In this document: piece by piece, positions 47,100 to 58,125 of the stretch | How positions within the stretch are numbered: position 1 is the first letter of the stretch | How the letters are laid out: each line of letters begins with the position of its first letter | From: Chinchilla lanigera | Lineage: Eukaryota > Chordata > Mammalia > Rodentia > Chinchillidae | Assembly (NCBI RefSeq): GCF_000276665.1 | Contig: NW_004955418.1 | Location: 6,660,489-6,724,488, forward strand | Reading direction: 5' to 3' | Length of the DNA: 64,000 nt | The notes under the pieces: model-generated | Told to the model about the DNA's origin: nothing | What the model saw: only the letters and a program-made list of their open reading frames with translations | Databases searched by the model: none | Made by a program: the position numbers and the translations under genes

Positions 47100-47470
47100 T
47101 TAGTTACGGTTTAGATCAAGAATGACTCCCCAAACTGTCATGTGCTCAGAGGTTAGCATTTTGGAGAGTTGTTGGATCAGGCGGTGCTGTACTGGGTGTA
47201 TTCATTCATTAATGAGTTTGGTAGGTAAGTGTGCAGTTAGGAGGTGGGTCCCGGAAGGATGTACAGTGTCTCCCTCCTCCACTCCTCTCTTCTGTCTCTA
47301 CTTCCTGACTGCCATTATGTGAGCAGGTTTCTTCCATGCCAGGTCCTTCCACCATGCTATTTTTGCCTTGGAGCCAACCACCATGGACTGAAAATATGAA
47401 CCAAAATAAACCTCTTCTCCTTCAAGTTCCAGATGTCAGGTATTGTGTCTCTGTGGAGAGGAAAGTAAAA
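47100..47470 (+). mobile_element. solo LTR, ERVL-MaLR-like, plus strand
   Basis: It begins GGTTTAGATCAAGAATGACT-CCCCAAACTGTCATGTGCTC and runs through AGGAGGTGGGTCCCGGAAGG, CTACTTCCTGACTGCCATTA and TTGGAGCCAACCACCATGGA. It ends with AAAATAAACCTCTTCTCCTT (polyadenylation signal) and AGGTATTGTGTC. This is the layout of the 40.85-kb LTR in the other orientation. There is no internal region. Confidence 0.65.
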
Positions 47471-47750
47471 CAGGACAGCCACAGACGAAGCTGTGTAAGA
47501 AAGAAGAGTAGTTCATCTTTAAGTATGCTTGCTATGGGTGGAAACTGTGGAGTAGTAACTGTACCAGGAAATTTCTTTTCTGGGAAAGCTAAGTTGGAGT
47601 GGAACAAGACTTAGAGGCAGGAAACCAGTTAGACTGGATTATTGGTTGGCGCCAGGTGATGAGATTGAGATAACAGCAGAAGCAGCTCAGAGGAGAGGAA
47701 CTAGGGAAACTGAGAACTGTTTAGAACACAGTGCTAATAATGTGCTATTA
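47471..47750. other. unique DNA, unclassified
   Basis: It has mixed composition, with no recognisable gene or repeat. A plus-strand frame continues out of the LTR to 47614 and is not supported. Confidence 0.35.
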
Positions 47751-47751
47751 A

Positions 47752-47860
47752 CTGAATAGGAAAACTGAGACACAGAGGAATAAAGATTAACTCTCCTAAT
47801 TTGGACTCCTGGTGCCTTCACAAGATGCAGGATACAAGGAAGAATAGGACTGGAGTCCAA
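47752..47860 (-). mobile_element. MIR fragment, minus strand
   Basis: AATAGGAAAACTGAGACACA followed by GAGGAATAAAGATTAACTCT is the reversed MIR core (aggaaactgaggcacagagaggttaag type). The downstream part is unclear. Confidence 0.55.
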
Positions 47861-48384
47861 ATGGTGAGCTGACTTGTGGAAATTTTGCATTGAGTGCCTC
47901 TTCACTTGGGGGAAGGCCTAGAGGCAGAAACGCAGAATTGAACTCTAGAAATGGGTCCAGGCCTGGACTTACTTAAATGTTTTACAGGTGTATTTGTTTT
48001 ATATTGAATTATCCTGATTATTAAAGTCAAAATGTTAATCTTATGAATAGGTGACTATAACTGTGAGAGAAAGCTGCCCTTGTCATATTCAGATCATGTG
48101 GCTAAGGCTTCTTGCCTGACCTTGGAGGGAGTAAAGAGGGGCAGAGGAGAGCTTCATCTGAAATTATAGTGCTAAAGCTCAAATTACGATGTGGAAGCAA
48201 ATGTGCATTATTTTGCATTTCATATTATGATAGTTTATACTTTCCTTTTTGAATTGTAATATTACTATTTTTCTCCCTGACTAAGTTGTAAACCTTTCTG
48301 TAGTTAAGGGACTGTCTTTCACAGTGCTGTCTTTGTTTTATCTTTAACTATCTTCAGATATTCCACCACAGTCTTTGGGTGCTA
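47861..48384. other. unique DNA
   Basis: No gene, repeat family or motif was recognised. Confidence 0.4.
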
Positions 48385-48590
48385 AGAATATAGGTAGATC
48401 TGGCTGTGAGTCATGGCTCTGCTGCTACCTAGGTATATGGCTTTGGACAGGTTGTTGCACCACGGACTGCTCAGTTTTCTCTTCTGAAACACAAAGGTTA
48501 TGATAGTATTACTCATTCAGGTGAAACTTACTGAAATTCATTCTACAAAAGCAGCAGTTTAAAGTGCCTTGAAAGTACTCACTAATACAG
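48385..48590 (+). mobile_element. MIR SINE, plus strand
   Basis: GATCTGGCTGTGAGTCATGG, CTGCTGCTACCTAGGTATAT, GGCTTTGGACAGGTTGTTGC and AAAGTGCCTTGAAAGTACTC are MIR-like in order. Confidence 0.75.
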
Positions 48591-51500
48591 TTTTAATAAT
48601 TATTATGTGGTTTACTGCTACTGCCATTATAAATATACCTCAACTCTTTTCAGAGCTAATTTCTTTTAAAGGTGTAAGTAGCAAAGAAAAGCCATACATA
48701 TCAAGAATAAATAACATGTTTAAATCTAAAGCAAAGATAAATGAAGGGACAAATATCTTATTCAAAATCTATGAAATATTTTCCAGAAGTATGTTTCATA
48801 ATTTTTTTTGGTTAGCCTTAGAATATAAATCAAGCCACAATTACAAAATCAAAATGATTTAATGATCATTTTGGTCATGTAGAAGACAGTGAAATGCACA
48901 AGGAAAATTCTTCACTCTTATGAATTGCTAAGACAAAACACAAAATTTCTGTTCTCTTTTTATGCAGTTGGTGTAATGAATGATAATTTTTATTTTACAA
49001 ACTACAGTAAAATTCCAAGTGTCTGGAGATCAATTACCAACCAACTTCAACTAGAATACAAATCAAGAGCCTTCAAATTATTTTTTAAAAAAGCACTTCA
49101 TGCAATTAAAATAGGTACCACAAAGTTCATGCATAAAATCATTTGTACTTTTATTCTTAAATTTCCATAATAAGAAATTTTTAAAAATAAACAATGGCAG
49201 ATGGAAGAAAGTTCTAAAAGGTGTGGTTTCCAGGAGTGCACCACATCAGATCACCGCTCACTTTCCGAAGAAGGAGCACAGCCCCTGAGATACCCATGCA
49301 TTGCTTAGGCGCAGAGGTTCAGTCCTAACTCAGCTGTTTTGAAGTTGTATAGGATTAACAACTTTGACCACAATTCCTACTCTAGAAAAGGGATTGTGAT
49401 AGGATGGTTATGAGTGGCAACTTCTCTTTTTGTCTGTCTGACAGTACTAGTTGCATCAGCTGTATACCAATAGTAAATATTTCTTAAAAACCTACACTGT
49501 GTTGTTGTACTAGAATCACTGTTAAAATGTTTTCAAATCAACCTTGTATTTTACTCCTACAGAACCTATTCATTGCAACTTGATACACCATCATGACAAG
49601 TGAGATAGGTTTCTCAAGCTGCCTAGCAAACTTAGGTACCACTGGAAAACATCTATGAAAGTAAAGGAAGAGGGAGAAATAAATAAAAAGATTAAAAAAC
49701 AGCAATACATTGTAGGAACAATTAGAGCAGGAATTTCAAGCTTCACGGACCATATGCATCTCACAAGCATGTTTTGTTTAGTTCCCACAATATTATCTAC
49801 ACAATGATTTGTTTTATTTTGTTGCAGTTGCTAACATTGTTAAGTAACAATTATCCAGTGATTCATATTTTTAAAAATTGATTTTAATTTTCTCTTGAAA
49901 ACATGAAGTCTTCATTCCTAAAAGACATTAGCTCTTGGGAGTTTAGATGCACTGCAACAGGTAGATTATACAATTTCCCACACACCTTCCTCCACTTGTA
50001 GGGAGGGCATTTCAGTTTTCACAGTCTCCGCACTTACATATGGTCTGCGTAACACTGATGCCCAGTGTTAGTTGCCGTTTATCTTGCTACAAAGAAACTG
50101 AATGTAATATTTGTTACCTCTGATTCTCCATAAAAAAATGAGCAATTGGAAGGCAGATCTGTGAAGCTGAATTGTATGTAAGGAAAGAGAGCAAGTATAT
50201 TTTTTCATGGAGAGTAACATTTCTGTGTGTAAGATGCACAAAGTGTGTCTGTGAAAACCATAAAGCAACTTCACTCATTTCCTTTACCTGCATAGGCCCT
50301 TTAGGCAGTTGGGCTAAGTACAAAGCCCTCTATACTGTCATTCTTAGCACAGATTCTTAATGCAACAGAGTGAAATCATAATCAAGGAAATGTTTGACTA
50401 AATTCAGCAAATGCTACTTACAAGATAAGGAATATAAAACTTTCAAGAATTATTTCTACACAAGTAGTTAAAACAAGAAACTTTTGATCAGTAACTTGAG
50501 CCATAGAAAATTCCTGTTAATAATTGTTTGACCCACAAAAATATCCATTTCACATGAATTAGCTTACTTTAAAATGGTTAAGCTTCTGATACTTGTTTAT
50601 TTTACTTCTGTAGAACTCCATCCTTCCCACAATACCAAACAAATGAGATTGCTTTATCCAGTAATAAAATTCATAATATGCTGTGGAACAGTTGCAAATA
50701 CTATGTGAATCTTATAAAAGCAATTAAAATGCACAATATTGTGCTTCATTACATCTGAAATGTAGCTTATGTTCATGGATGTGGTAATATACTCTGAGTG
50801 AAATAATTGAAAGTATTTGGAGTTGGTAAGCCCTTCATTATGAGAAGATAGTACTTTTATAATCTTGTAATCCCCTGAGATGTAATGCTGTCTCTTGGGA
50901 GGCCTACTCTATTTGACATCCAATCAAATATGTTCTGGAAATTAGCTACATTGCACTTCGTTACATAAATTCTATGAGTGTAATGTGATGCTTTTATGAG
51001 TTTACTTTAAAAAGATACCATTACCTAAAATTTAATAGACTTTATGACAAGCTTCAATAAATTCAAAGGACATAAATAGAAACTTTTGGAGGTACAGCTT
51101 AAGTTTATAATACTTCATTTCTTAGTGTCTGAATAGTTCTTCCAAGTAATATATGTAATACACACAGTTACTATGTGCCGTATGTATAGTTTAACAAATG
51201 AAGGGCCACAACTAGTGAGTAGAGCTGTTACCTGTTATTCTTTTGTTAGAACAGTTTGCTTTTATTGAAAGCATAAAATCTGACAATTGAAAATTTTAAA
51301 TTCTGCCTTTGACTTTGAAAACTATTACCACCAAAAAACTTAAACTAAAATAGTTTGTTCATTACTATACATATAAATATTTATAATATTTCTGATTGGG
51401 GGACCTGTCAATCATAGTCTGTTTTCTTATCATATCTTTCTCCGGGCTTGAAAATAGTTGGCTGAATTCAGTGACTATTACATATCTTGTGAGTAGATGA

Positions 51501-52145
51501 GGGAAAAAAGTAAATAGATGCACAAGACTATATCAAGACTTGCTACAATGAAACGCAGTTGAATTCTCTTACTAAAATGCGAGCTGAATAAGTCTTTTTA
51601 AAACATTTATTTTAACAAAAAGTCTACCAAAAATACTCTTTCATAAAACACCAAGTTTTTACTTTTTTTGTTTTCAAACATCTCAAGCTATTTAGTAAAT
51701 GCAAGGTGTTGGTTAAGGAACAAAGTGTCTCAAATATGTTATGAAAAATAGCAATTTTCAAGCAACTTGATTTTAATTTCAAGTATTATTTTATTCAGTG
51801 ATAAAGTTTCTAGTTGATAAAATAGTAAAGTACATCCAAATTTAAAACTTATCTTTTTAAAATGTCCATTCATTCCTATAGTTTAACCTAAATGTAAATT
51901 TTATAAAGGCAGAAACTAGGAATAATGAAAACTGTGCTTGATAATTAGATTTATTTGCATTTTCTAGGATATAATGCTGATATTTTCCTGATTTTTCTTT
52001 GTTTCCCTTTTGCTTTTTCACAGACAAAACTTGCCTTTAATTATGTATTTCATTCAACCCCAAAGCAAGCAATTTTTAATCAATGTCCAAAAGTAGGGAA
52101 AAGTATTACAGACCATAGCTTCTCCCTCCCCCATTTTATGTGAAT
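48591..52145. other. long unique AT-rich stretch
   Basis: About 3.5 kb with no recognisable transposon or gene. Frames up to 97 codons (48569-48862, 48889-49170) are K/I/F/N-rich, as expected in AT-rich sequence. A less AT-rich patch lies at about 49200-49330. Confidence 0.4.
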
Positions 52146-52248
52146 TTTGACTAAGTTACCCAGGCTGGCTTCAAATTAGAGATTGTCTGGAACCAGTCTT
52201 CCAAGTGGCTGGGACTACAGGCTTGTGCTGTCATACCTTGCTTCCCAT
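52146..52248 (-). mobile_element. old B1/7SL-derived SINE monomer, minus strand
   Basis: GTTACCCAGGCTGGCTTCAA, AAGTGGCTGGGACTACAGGC and TTGTGCTGTCATACCTTGC are the reversed 7SL-derived core. It is diverged and truncated. Confidence 0.75.
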
Positions 52249-52315
52249 GTAGGTCACATGCATTTATATTCTTTGGCTTCTAAATTCTTGCCACAATGAC
52301 TTGAGTGATTTTTTT

Positions 52316-52503
52316 CTCTTCTCTCTTTTCTCTTCTCTCTTCTCTTTTCTCTTCTCTCTTCTCTCTCTCCCTGAGACTTTTATGTAGTTCAGACTGGCCT
52401 TGAACTCATTATGTAGTCCACACTAGCCTTGCACTCACAGCAATCTTCCTGTGCCAGCCTCCCAAGTACTGGGATTAAAGGCTTATACCGTCACTCCTGA
52501 CCA
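52316..52503 (-). mobile_element. B1 SINE, minus strand, tail expanded into a TCTCTT microsatellite
   Basis: The B1 part reads CTGAGACTTTTATGTAGTTC, AGACTGGCCTTGAACTCATT, GTAGTCCACACTAGCCTTGC, AAGTACTGGGATTAAAGGCT and ACTCCTGACC. Bases 52316-52372, where the reversed A tail should be, are CTTCTCT/CTTTTCT repeats. Confidence 0.9.
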
Positions 52504-54005
52504 AGAAATTTTTTTTAAAACAAAGTATACATGAAAAAAAGATATGCAATACACTCATGTGCCACTATGCCAAGCTATGGGCTTTAAAAAAAAAAAAAGT
52601 ATATATGAAAAAGAGACAAGCAAAGTTAAGAACTATACAAGTAAGAAAGAAGCAAATGTAAACTTCAAATAAAAAATGAGAAATGAAGCCTGGTTATAGT
52701 ATATATTATAACCAAGGTCAGAAGTGAGAACAGTACTTACATGGACATAGTGATATAAATGTCTTCTGTTTATTCTCCCTGCCACATTAAAAGTATGGAC
52801 AAGGTCTTCCTTTTTACTCTTTTTATCCTCTGTCATTTTAAATGCAATAATCATACAGTAAATATTATTCAAATTAACCTGAAGTTCAAGAATCCTCTAC
52901 ATAGTTTGTTATTTCTCAGTATTATTGACTGTCTGTAATACTGTTTGAGCAAAGGAAAAAATCTTGGGGGCCACTTCTCTTAACATAAAATGAGTAACCC
53001 CATCCAGGAGAGCACATCGGCAATTGTTTAATTAGAGCCATGAATCTCCACTGGTGTACTAACTCCTGAGAAGGTAGGAATGCCCATGGAGAGTCTGAAT
53101 GTCATGTTCCACAGCTGTAAGGAAGAGATCTCCAAGAGACAAGCATACTGATGATCTTCCACATCATCTGCCACATTGCCTTCAAATGCAGGAGACTGCC
53201 AGGAGTGAAAGAGAGAGAAAAAGAGAAAATGCCAGGATTCAACACAAAATGACCCAAACAGTTTTGTTAGTAAGTAACATATAACTTCTCGAACATAGAA
53301 CACTGAGAGGGAAAGCATGTCAAGATGAAGAAAATAATAGATTTGTAGTAAGGGTACTGGCCACAAAGATTTCTAAATAGTTGCTGTGAACAGCTCTGGT
53401 TCTTAATCGCCTTTTCATAGTTCACACAGATAACTGATCCCAGGCAAGCAAAGAAAAGAGAATTTGAAAGGAACTGAACATTTACAGTGTCTATGACCTA
53501 CCATTTTATTTGGAGGTAGGTCATTTGTAGAGGTGTGAAAATGAGGAAGGAAGTGAGGCCCATAGAACAATAGTGAAACTCACACATTTGTATCCCAAGG
53601 GTTTTGAATTCATAAAAACAAGCTACAAGGTTCTAAAAAACTAAATTGCTGAAGAATAATGAAGACATATCTTGATAAAAGCATACATCCCAGGAGATAA
53701 AAGAAGAAAGGTATGGTTTGCAGCCATTAAAAGCAAGACATTTGTGAGGGGAAAGAAATCAAGTCAGATTCATGCTTCTCCACAGCAAAACTGAGATAGC
53801 TATTTGTAAGGCTGTGAAGGTAAAAACACATATAACTCCAAAATTGAATATTTAAACATGTGACTCCTTAACCGTAAGTGTAGCAGTGTTTATCAAGCAT
53901 ATGAAAACTTAGGAAATACCTGATGAGTCATTCTTTAAAAAATTTCTTTAAAAGATGTCATCTGACTGTCCAAAAAATTAATCAAAATAAAACCTCAACA
54001 GCAGC
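52504..54005. other. unique DNA with small repeats
   Basis: AAGTATACATGAAAAA (about 52526) recurs as AAGTATATATGAAAAA (about 52598) around a short B1-like scrap (TCATGTGCCACTATGCC) and an A-run. This may be a small SINE insertion. ATGACCTACC/GGTAGGTCAT at 53493-53502 and 53515-53524 form a 10-bp stem. There is no gene. Confidence 0.4.
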
Positions 54006-54012
54006 AGCAGCG

Positions 54013-54131
54013 CTGCCTGGAATGACTTAAGAATCTGAAGCCCATCCATCCTGGGAGACAAAACAGTCTCTTTAGGGAACTTCTCCCAGAGTGGATGGGC
54101 TTCAGATTCTTAAGTCATTCATTCCAGGCAG
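54013..54131. repeat. near-perfect long hairpin (inverted repeat)
   Basis: The 5' arm 54013-54058 (46 nt) and 3' arm 54082-54131 (50 nt) are reverse complements. They show only two adjacent mismatches and one 4-nt insertion (CATT duplicated) in the 3' arm; the loop is 23 nt. The central 19 bp AATGACTTAAGAATCTGAA pairs without error. Transcribed from either strand it would fold into a very stable stem. It could be a palindromic MITE, a small-RNA precursor or a templated inverted duplication. No family is recognised and no clean target duplication was found. Confidence 0.9.
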
Positions 54132-54990
54132 GACTGAGATAGGTATACCTGAGAGTGGTCCGTTAGGACTGGGACACATGCCATACCTAGCTAGTCAGGA
54201 GGAGGCAAGGAACTTCTGATGGCAGTCCCCAAACTGCATTGCAGGGAAAGAGAAATTGAGGATTTGTTATCAGAAAGAAGGAATGGATGCCAGGCAGATA
54301 AAAACTACCAGTGTCTGTCATTTTCACCTGACTTTAAACTTGCAATAAAGTAAGCTGCTTTCCCACTCAGTATGCCACTAGAGGAATTAGCTGATTTATT
54401 TTCTTTATCAGATCTGTTCCTTCATTCCTTTCAAAGTAATTACAGGCTTCTTCTTTCCTATCTCATGACACTGATTATTAGCTAAAGCTAATTCATCAGC
54501 TGGATATAGGTGAAACACCTTTAGCTATCTTTCAGGAAAAGCTTAGTAAATTATTTGTCATTCTCCAACCCAAGAAATGTTCTCTCCATAAGTTAAAGTT
54601 TATTAGATACCGTGAGAGGTCTTTGAGTTCAGCCATTTTCTGTTCCAGCTATAATTAGAAAGCTAGACAAATTATATCAACTCCTAGAGAAAAAGTCCAC
54701 ACACATACTGCTTAATAAATCCAATTTACTCTATTTGCTTGGTATTAACAACTGTTAATGTTATGTCCAAATTCCCTTCCTTCCTTGTTGAAAAGAACTA
54801 CATCATTACAGCCAGTCCATACAAATGGATAGTTAATTACTCGGCACAGAGGCCTGTGTGATTCATCACTGCAGTATGTGAATGTTGCCAATTGTCAGCG
54901 TTTTCCAAACTACATAGGGTGGTATGGTTTGTGTCCCAATCAATGGTGGCAATGCTCCAGAAAGAAAATACTACCTAGATGTTAGGCATT
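54132..54990. other. unique DNA; 54.36-54.6 kb looks conserved
   Basis: Bases 54130-54350 look like an unclassified old repeat. Bases 54370-54600 are repeat-free and carry clustered TAAT/ATTA cores (CTGATTATTAGCTAAAGCTA, ATTCATCAGCTGGATATAGG), compatible with an enhancer. There is no gene. Confidence 0.3.
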
Positions 54991-54999
54991 CATTAGACT

Positions 55000-55200
55000 G
55001 ATCAGTCTGTCGTCCTTCATCAGTGATTTCTAAACTGGCTGTGTATCATCATCACATGGTGACATTAACAACAACAAAAAAAGACAGAAATTAAGAGACA
55101 CATCTTTCCCCAAAGCACTGAATCAGAATGTCCTGGGTGGGGTGAGGGATAGATTTGTAATTCTGCAGACCTGAAGTTTATACAGTTTAAGGTCTTTAAG
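55000..55200 (+). mobile_element. MER5-type hAT-Charlie MITE fragment
   Basis: CAGTGATTTCTAAACTGGCT at the start, then CACTGAATCAGAATGTCCTG, GGTGGGGTGAGGG and TTTGTAATTCTGCAGACC. It is interrupted by an A-rich piece and diverged. Confidence 0.6.
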
Positions 55201-55357
55201 ACAAGGAGTACCAATGTGTATTAGTTTTACAGATTTTGTAAGAGTATATTACCATGTGAACACATTTCTAGAACCCAGGCCATAAAGTCCAGTGTAAGTG
55301 ACAAATACTAAAGCTTGACCTTCATTATCTTCAAGGTAAATATGTACGTTAGAGCCT

Positions 55358-55575
55358 AGAAGTAAATATATGCTTATATGTGTGCTGTGGCTTACATCTA
55401 GATGCCACCCCAAAAGCCTTATGCGCTCATAGCTTGGAGCTTTTTGGAAGTAAATCTGCAGGGTAGAGCACAGAAATAAATGTATGCTTGTATGTCTGCA
55501 TTATGGCTTGTGTCTATACATACCTCCAAAGCCTCAGGCACTTATAGGTGGGGCTCTTTGGAGGTGGCTGGATCT
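55358..55575. repeat. tandem duplication of about 114 bp across an LTR start
   Basis: Unit A (from 55358: AGAAGTAAATATATGCTTAT..GCTGTGGCTTACATCTA..GGAGCTTTTTGGAAG) and unit B (from 55472: AGAAATAAATGTATGCTTGT..TTATGGCTTGTGTCTA..GGGGCTCTTTGGAGG) align along their length with many substitutions. The duplication is old. Confidence 0.7.
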
Positions 55576-55952
55576 AGGGTGTGTTAATATGGATTAAGGG
55601 TGTGTGATAACTAAATTAGTTCACTGATTGGTTTATCATAGTTTGGAATGTGGCTAATGGGGAGGCACCCTCCCTCATCCCCAGGTATGGGTGGCACCAG
55701 CCAATGGGCTTGTAGCCTGAATGGAATAAAAGAGAAAGGCAGGCTCACTGTTTTTGCTTACCCTCCATGAACTGTTCGGTTTTGCTTACCCTCCATGAAC
55801 TGTTTCCTCTCCCATGCCCCTCTGCCATGCTGGCCTGCATTGGAGCCAGCCAACTATGGACTGGCTACAAACTATGAGTTAAAATAAACCTTTCTTCTTT
55901 TAATTTGTACCCATTGGGTATTTTGCCCCAGCACCAGAAAGTAACTAAGACA
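55381..55952 (+). mobile_element. solo LTR, ERVL-MaLR-like, plus strand
   Basis: It starts TGTGCTGTGGCTTACATC and ends AGAAAGTAACTAAGACA. Inside are GGAATAAAAGAGAAAGGCAG (TATA-like), TTGGAGCCAGCCAACTATGG, GTTAAAATAAACCTTTCTTC (AATAAA signal) and GGGTATTTTGCCCCAGCACC. A 32-bp direct repeat (TTTTGCTTACCCTCCATGAA-CTGTT) occurs twice at about 55751-55806. No internal proviral part is present. Confidence 0.7.
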
Positions 55953-55953
55953 T

Positions 55954-55996
55954 TTTGTGTATGTGTATGTGTATGTGTATATGTATGTGTGCACAT
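55954..55996. repeat. (TGTGTA)n microsatellite
   Basis: TGTGTATGTGTATGTGTATG then TGTATATGTATGTGTGC, directly after the LTR. Confidence 0.9.
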
Positions 55997-56103
55997 GTGA
56001 ACACTGCTCTTCTGTGCATGATTTAAGCTCGCAGGTGAGAAGATCCAGAACTGGGACTCTTCTTTATGTAGCATCTGTACTGCTTATTCTCTGCACCTCA
56101 ATT

Positions 56104-56190
56104 TTTCTTTTCCTTTCCTTTCCTTTCCCCTTCCCTTTCCCCTTTCCTTTCCCTTTCCCTTTTCATTTCCCTTTTCCTTATTTCCTATTT
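56104..56190. repeat. (CCTTT)n pyrimidine microsatellite
   Basis: TTTCCTTTCCTTTCCTTTCC, CCTTCCCTTTCCCC and similar units on the plus strand, all pyrimidine for about 80 nt. The mirror-like homopyrimidine sequence could form triplex DNA in principle. Confidence 0.9.
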
Positions 56191-57085
56191 TGCACTGTTC
56201 TTTTTCTGTTTCATTCCTTGTCACTTACACACAAGCACACACCCTCATTTTAAAAACTAAGCCTTAGCCCCAGTATAATATTCATAAGCCTCGTCGCTGG
56301 ATTGGGGGTTTCAAATAATCGCTGGACTTTCTGAGAGACAGTATTAACCAGTAAACTGGTAGTGGATGGGGTGTTTAATAGAAAATAATAAAACAAGTTG
56401 TTAAAAGGAACGTAGAAATTTTGTGTTCTCTATAATTTAATCTAGTTCTCTGATAAAACGTACAAATTCAAATTTAAATGCTTTGAATTTCATGTTTTTA
56501 TTTTTTCTTTCTGCTTATGGGCAAAAGTACCTATAAGCAAAAATTATTACCTCTATCTAAGCTAATCCACATTCCAGATAACAGCCCTTGAATTACAGCT
56601 ACTCTAGTTACAGTTAGAAATAATTTAGCTGTATTTTTGTGCTTAGTTTTAGTTTGTAAATAACTTTATGCTTTTTGCCAAGTTATTTCACATGGTTTGA
56701 AGCGCTGAATACCAGTACCAATAAATGTGTTTGCCTTAAAGAGTACTGGATTAGAAAAAAATCCATTGAAAGAAATACCCTGTTCTTTGTTATACTTTGA
56801 TAAAATTAAGTGATCCACTTGGTCACGACCTCTTAAAAACTGCTTTTCACTTTGTGAAAAAAATACTTAGTATTGAAAAATTTATGTATTGCCTGTAATA
56901 TCCCAGCATACCTGCAGTCATTATGAATGAAGCTACTCAGAAAGTATTTTTTAGCATAAAAGAGGGAGTATGGACCCTAGAGAATAAATAAGGCCTCTTC
57001 CTGAGTTTCCTCTACGTGCTTATAATTGCAATATCTAAATTTTACGTATTTAAATGAATGTAGCATATAGAATGCCCTCAAATCT
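56191..57085. other. unique AT-rich DNA
   Basis: There is no recognisable gene or repeat. GGATTGGGGG and CGTCGCTGGA at 56290 are isolated. Confidence 0.4.
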
Positions 57086-57087
57086 AA

Positions 57088-57215
57088 GGCTTTGTGCTAC
57101 ACAACAGTGATGCAGAGATGAGCAGGGGTGGTCTTTGCCCCTCTCAGTGAAGTTTATACCCAGTGGAAGACACCAGTATATTTCTTCTGATGGAAGAAGG
57201 ACACTCGGATGCACA
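57088..57215 (-). mobile_element. L2-like 3' fragment, minus strand
   Basis: CACAACAGTGATGCAGAGAT, CTTTGCCCCTCTCAGTGAAG and TTTATACCCAGTGGAAGACA resemble reversed L2 3' sequence (cagtgaacaaaacag..ccctgccctcatggagcttacattctagtggg type). Confidence 0.5.
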
Positions 57216-57260
57216 AGAACACAAAGAGCAGTAGGTAGGATTCATGTAAGACAGTTCTCA

Positions 57261-57331
57261 GATTGAGAATATAGCTCAGTGGCACAGAGCCTGCCTGGCA
57301 AGTACAAAGTCCTGAGTTCGATTCCTAGTAA
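57261..57331 (+). mobile_element. ID-type SINE, diverged and tailless
   Basis: GATTGAGAATATAGCTCAGT (A box), GAGCCTGCCTGGCAAGTACA and GAGTTCGATTCCTAGTA (B box) are present. The leading GGGGCT is degraded and no A tail or clean flanking repeat was found. Confidence 0.85.
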
Positions 57332-57339
57332 TTTCATTT

Positions 57340-58125
57340 AAATCTAAATGCTGGAACAGTATTTATTTTCTTTTAACATTCCTGATACCTGTCTTTTTCT
57401 CATTCCACTTCCAATCCTTCAGCAAATGCTATTGCTTCCGCCTGTAAACTCTATTCAGAATTCAGTCTGTTCTCTCCATCTCTATCATGGCATCCAGGAC
57501 CAGTCCACTATCACTTCTTGGTTTGATAGTTGCAGTAGGCTCCTTACTAGTCTCCCTGCTTCTATACTTGTCGCCTTTCATTCTGCTCTATCCAGAGCCC
57601 TGAGCAGTTCTTTGAAAATTTAAGTTAAATTATATCACACTTCTGTTTCAAAATTTCCAGCAGATTCCTAGATTAGAGTCAAAGCCAATATTGTTAAATT
57701 GGCCTAAAGGAAGATTGCTTTTTCCACCGTCTTTTCCATTAACTTCCCAATCTTAGCACAACTACACTCCAACCTGTGCAACAAATTAGCATTCTTCCCC
57801 TTCATGGCCTTGGTGCTAGAGTTGTCCAGGTAAAATGCCTTCTCTTAGATACCTATATGGCTTCCTCACCTGCCCCTTCAGGTTTTTAGTCAGATGTGCC
57901 TTTCTTTGTGAGGCCTTTCTTGGCCACCCTAATTAAAATTCTAATTCCACCCATGCTGTCTGCTTATTTTTCTCCAAAGCATTACCATCTGACAAATTAT
58001 ACATTCTGCTTACTTATTTGTGTGTGCAATATAAGCTGTACAAAAGTCAGAAAAATTAGACCTCTTTATGCTTCCCAGGACATTACATGATACACAGTAG
58101 ATAGTCAGTATCTGTTGAATGAAAA
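57340..58125 (+). mobile_element. L2 LINE 3' portion, plus strand, long
   Basis: The L2 order is clear: CATGGCATCCAGGACCAGTC, GTAGGCTCCTTACTAGTCTC, CCCTTCAGGTTTTTAGTCAG, GTGAGGCCTTTCTTGGCCAC, CTAATTCCACCCATGCTGTC, GATACACAGTAGATAGTCAG, and TATCTGTTGAATGAA at the 3' end. It is about 785 bp, the longest L2 here. The 91-codon frame in it is not functional. Confidence 0.9.

Noticed and set aside
56104..56190. CCTTT array as a CRISPR-like or regulatory repeat
   Set aside because: It is a plain pyrimidine microsatellite without spacers, and a CRISPR array is not expected in a mammalian genome.
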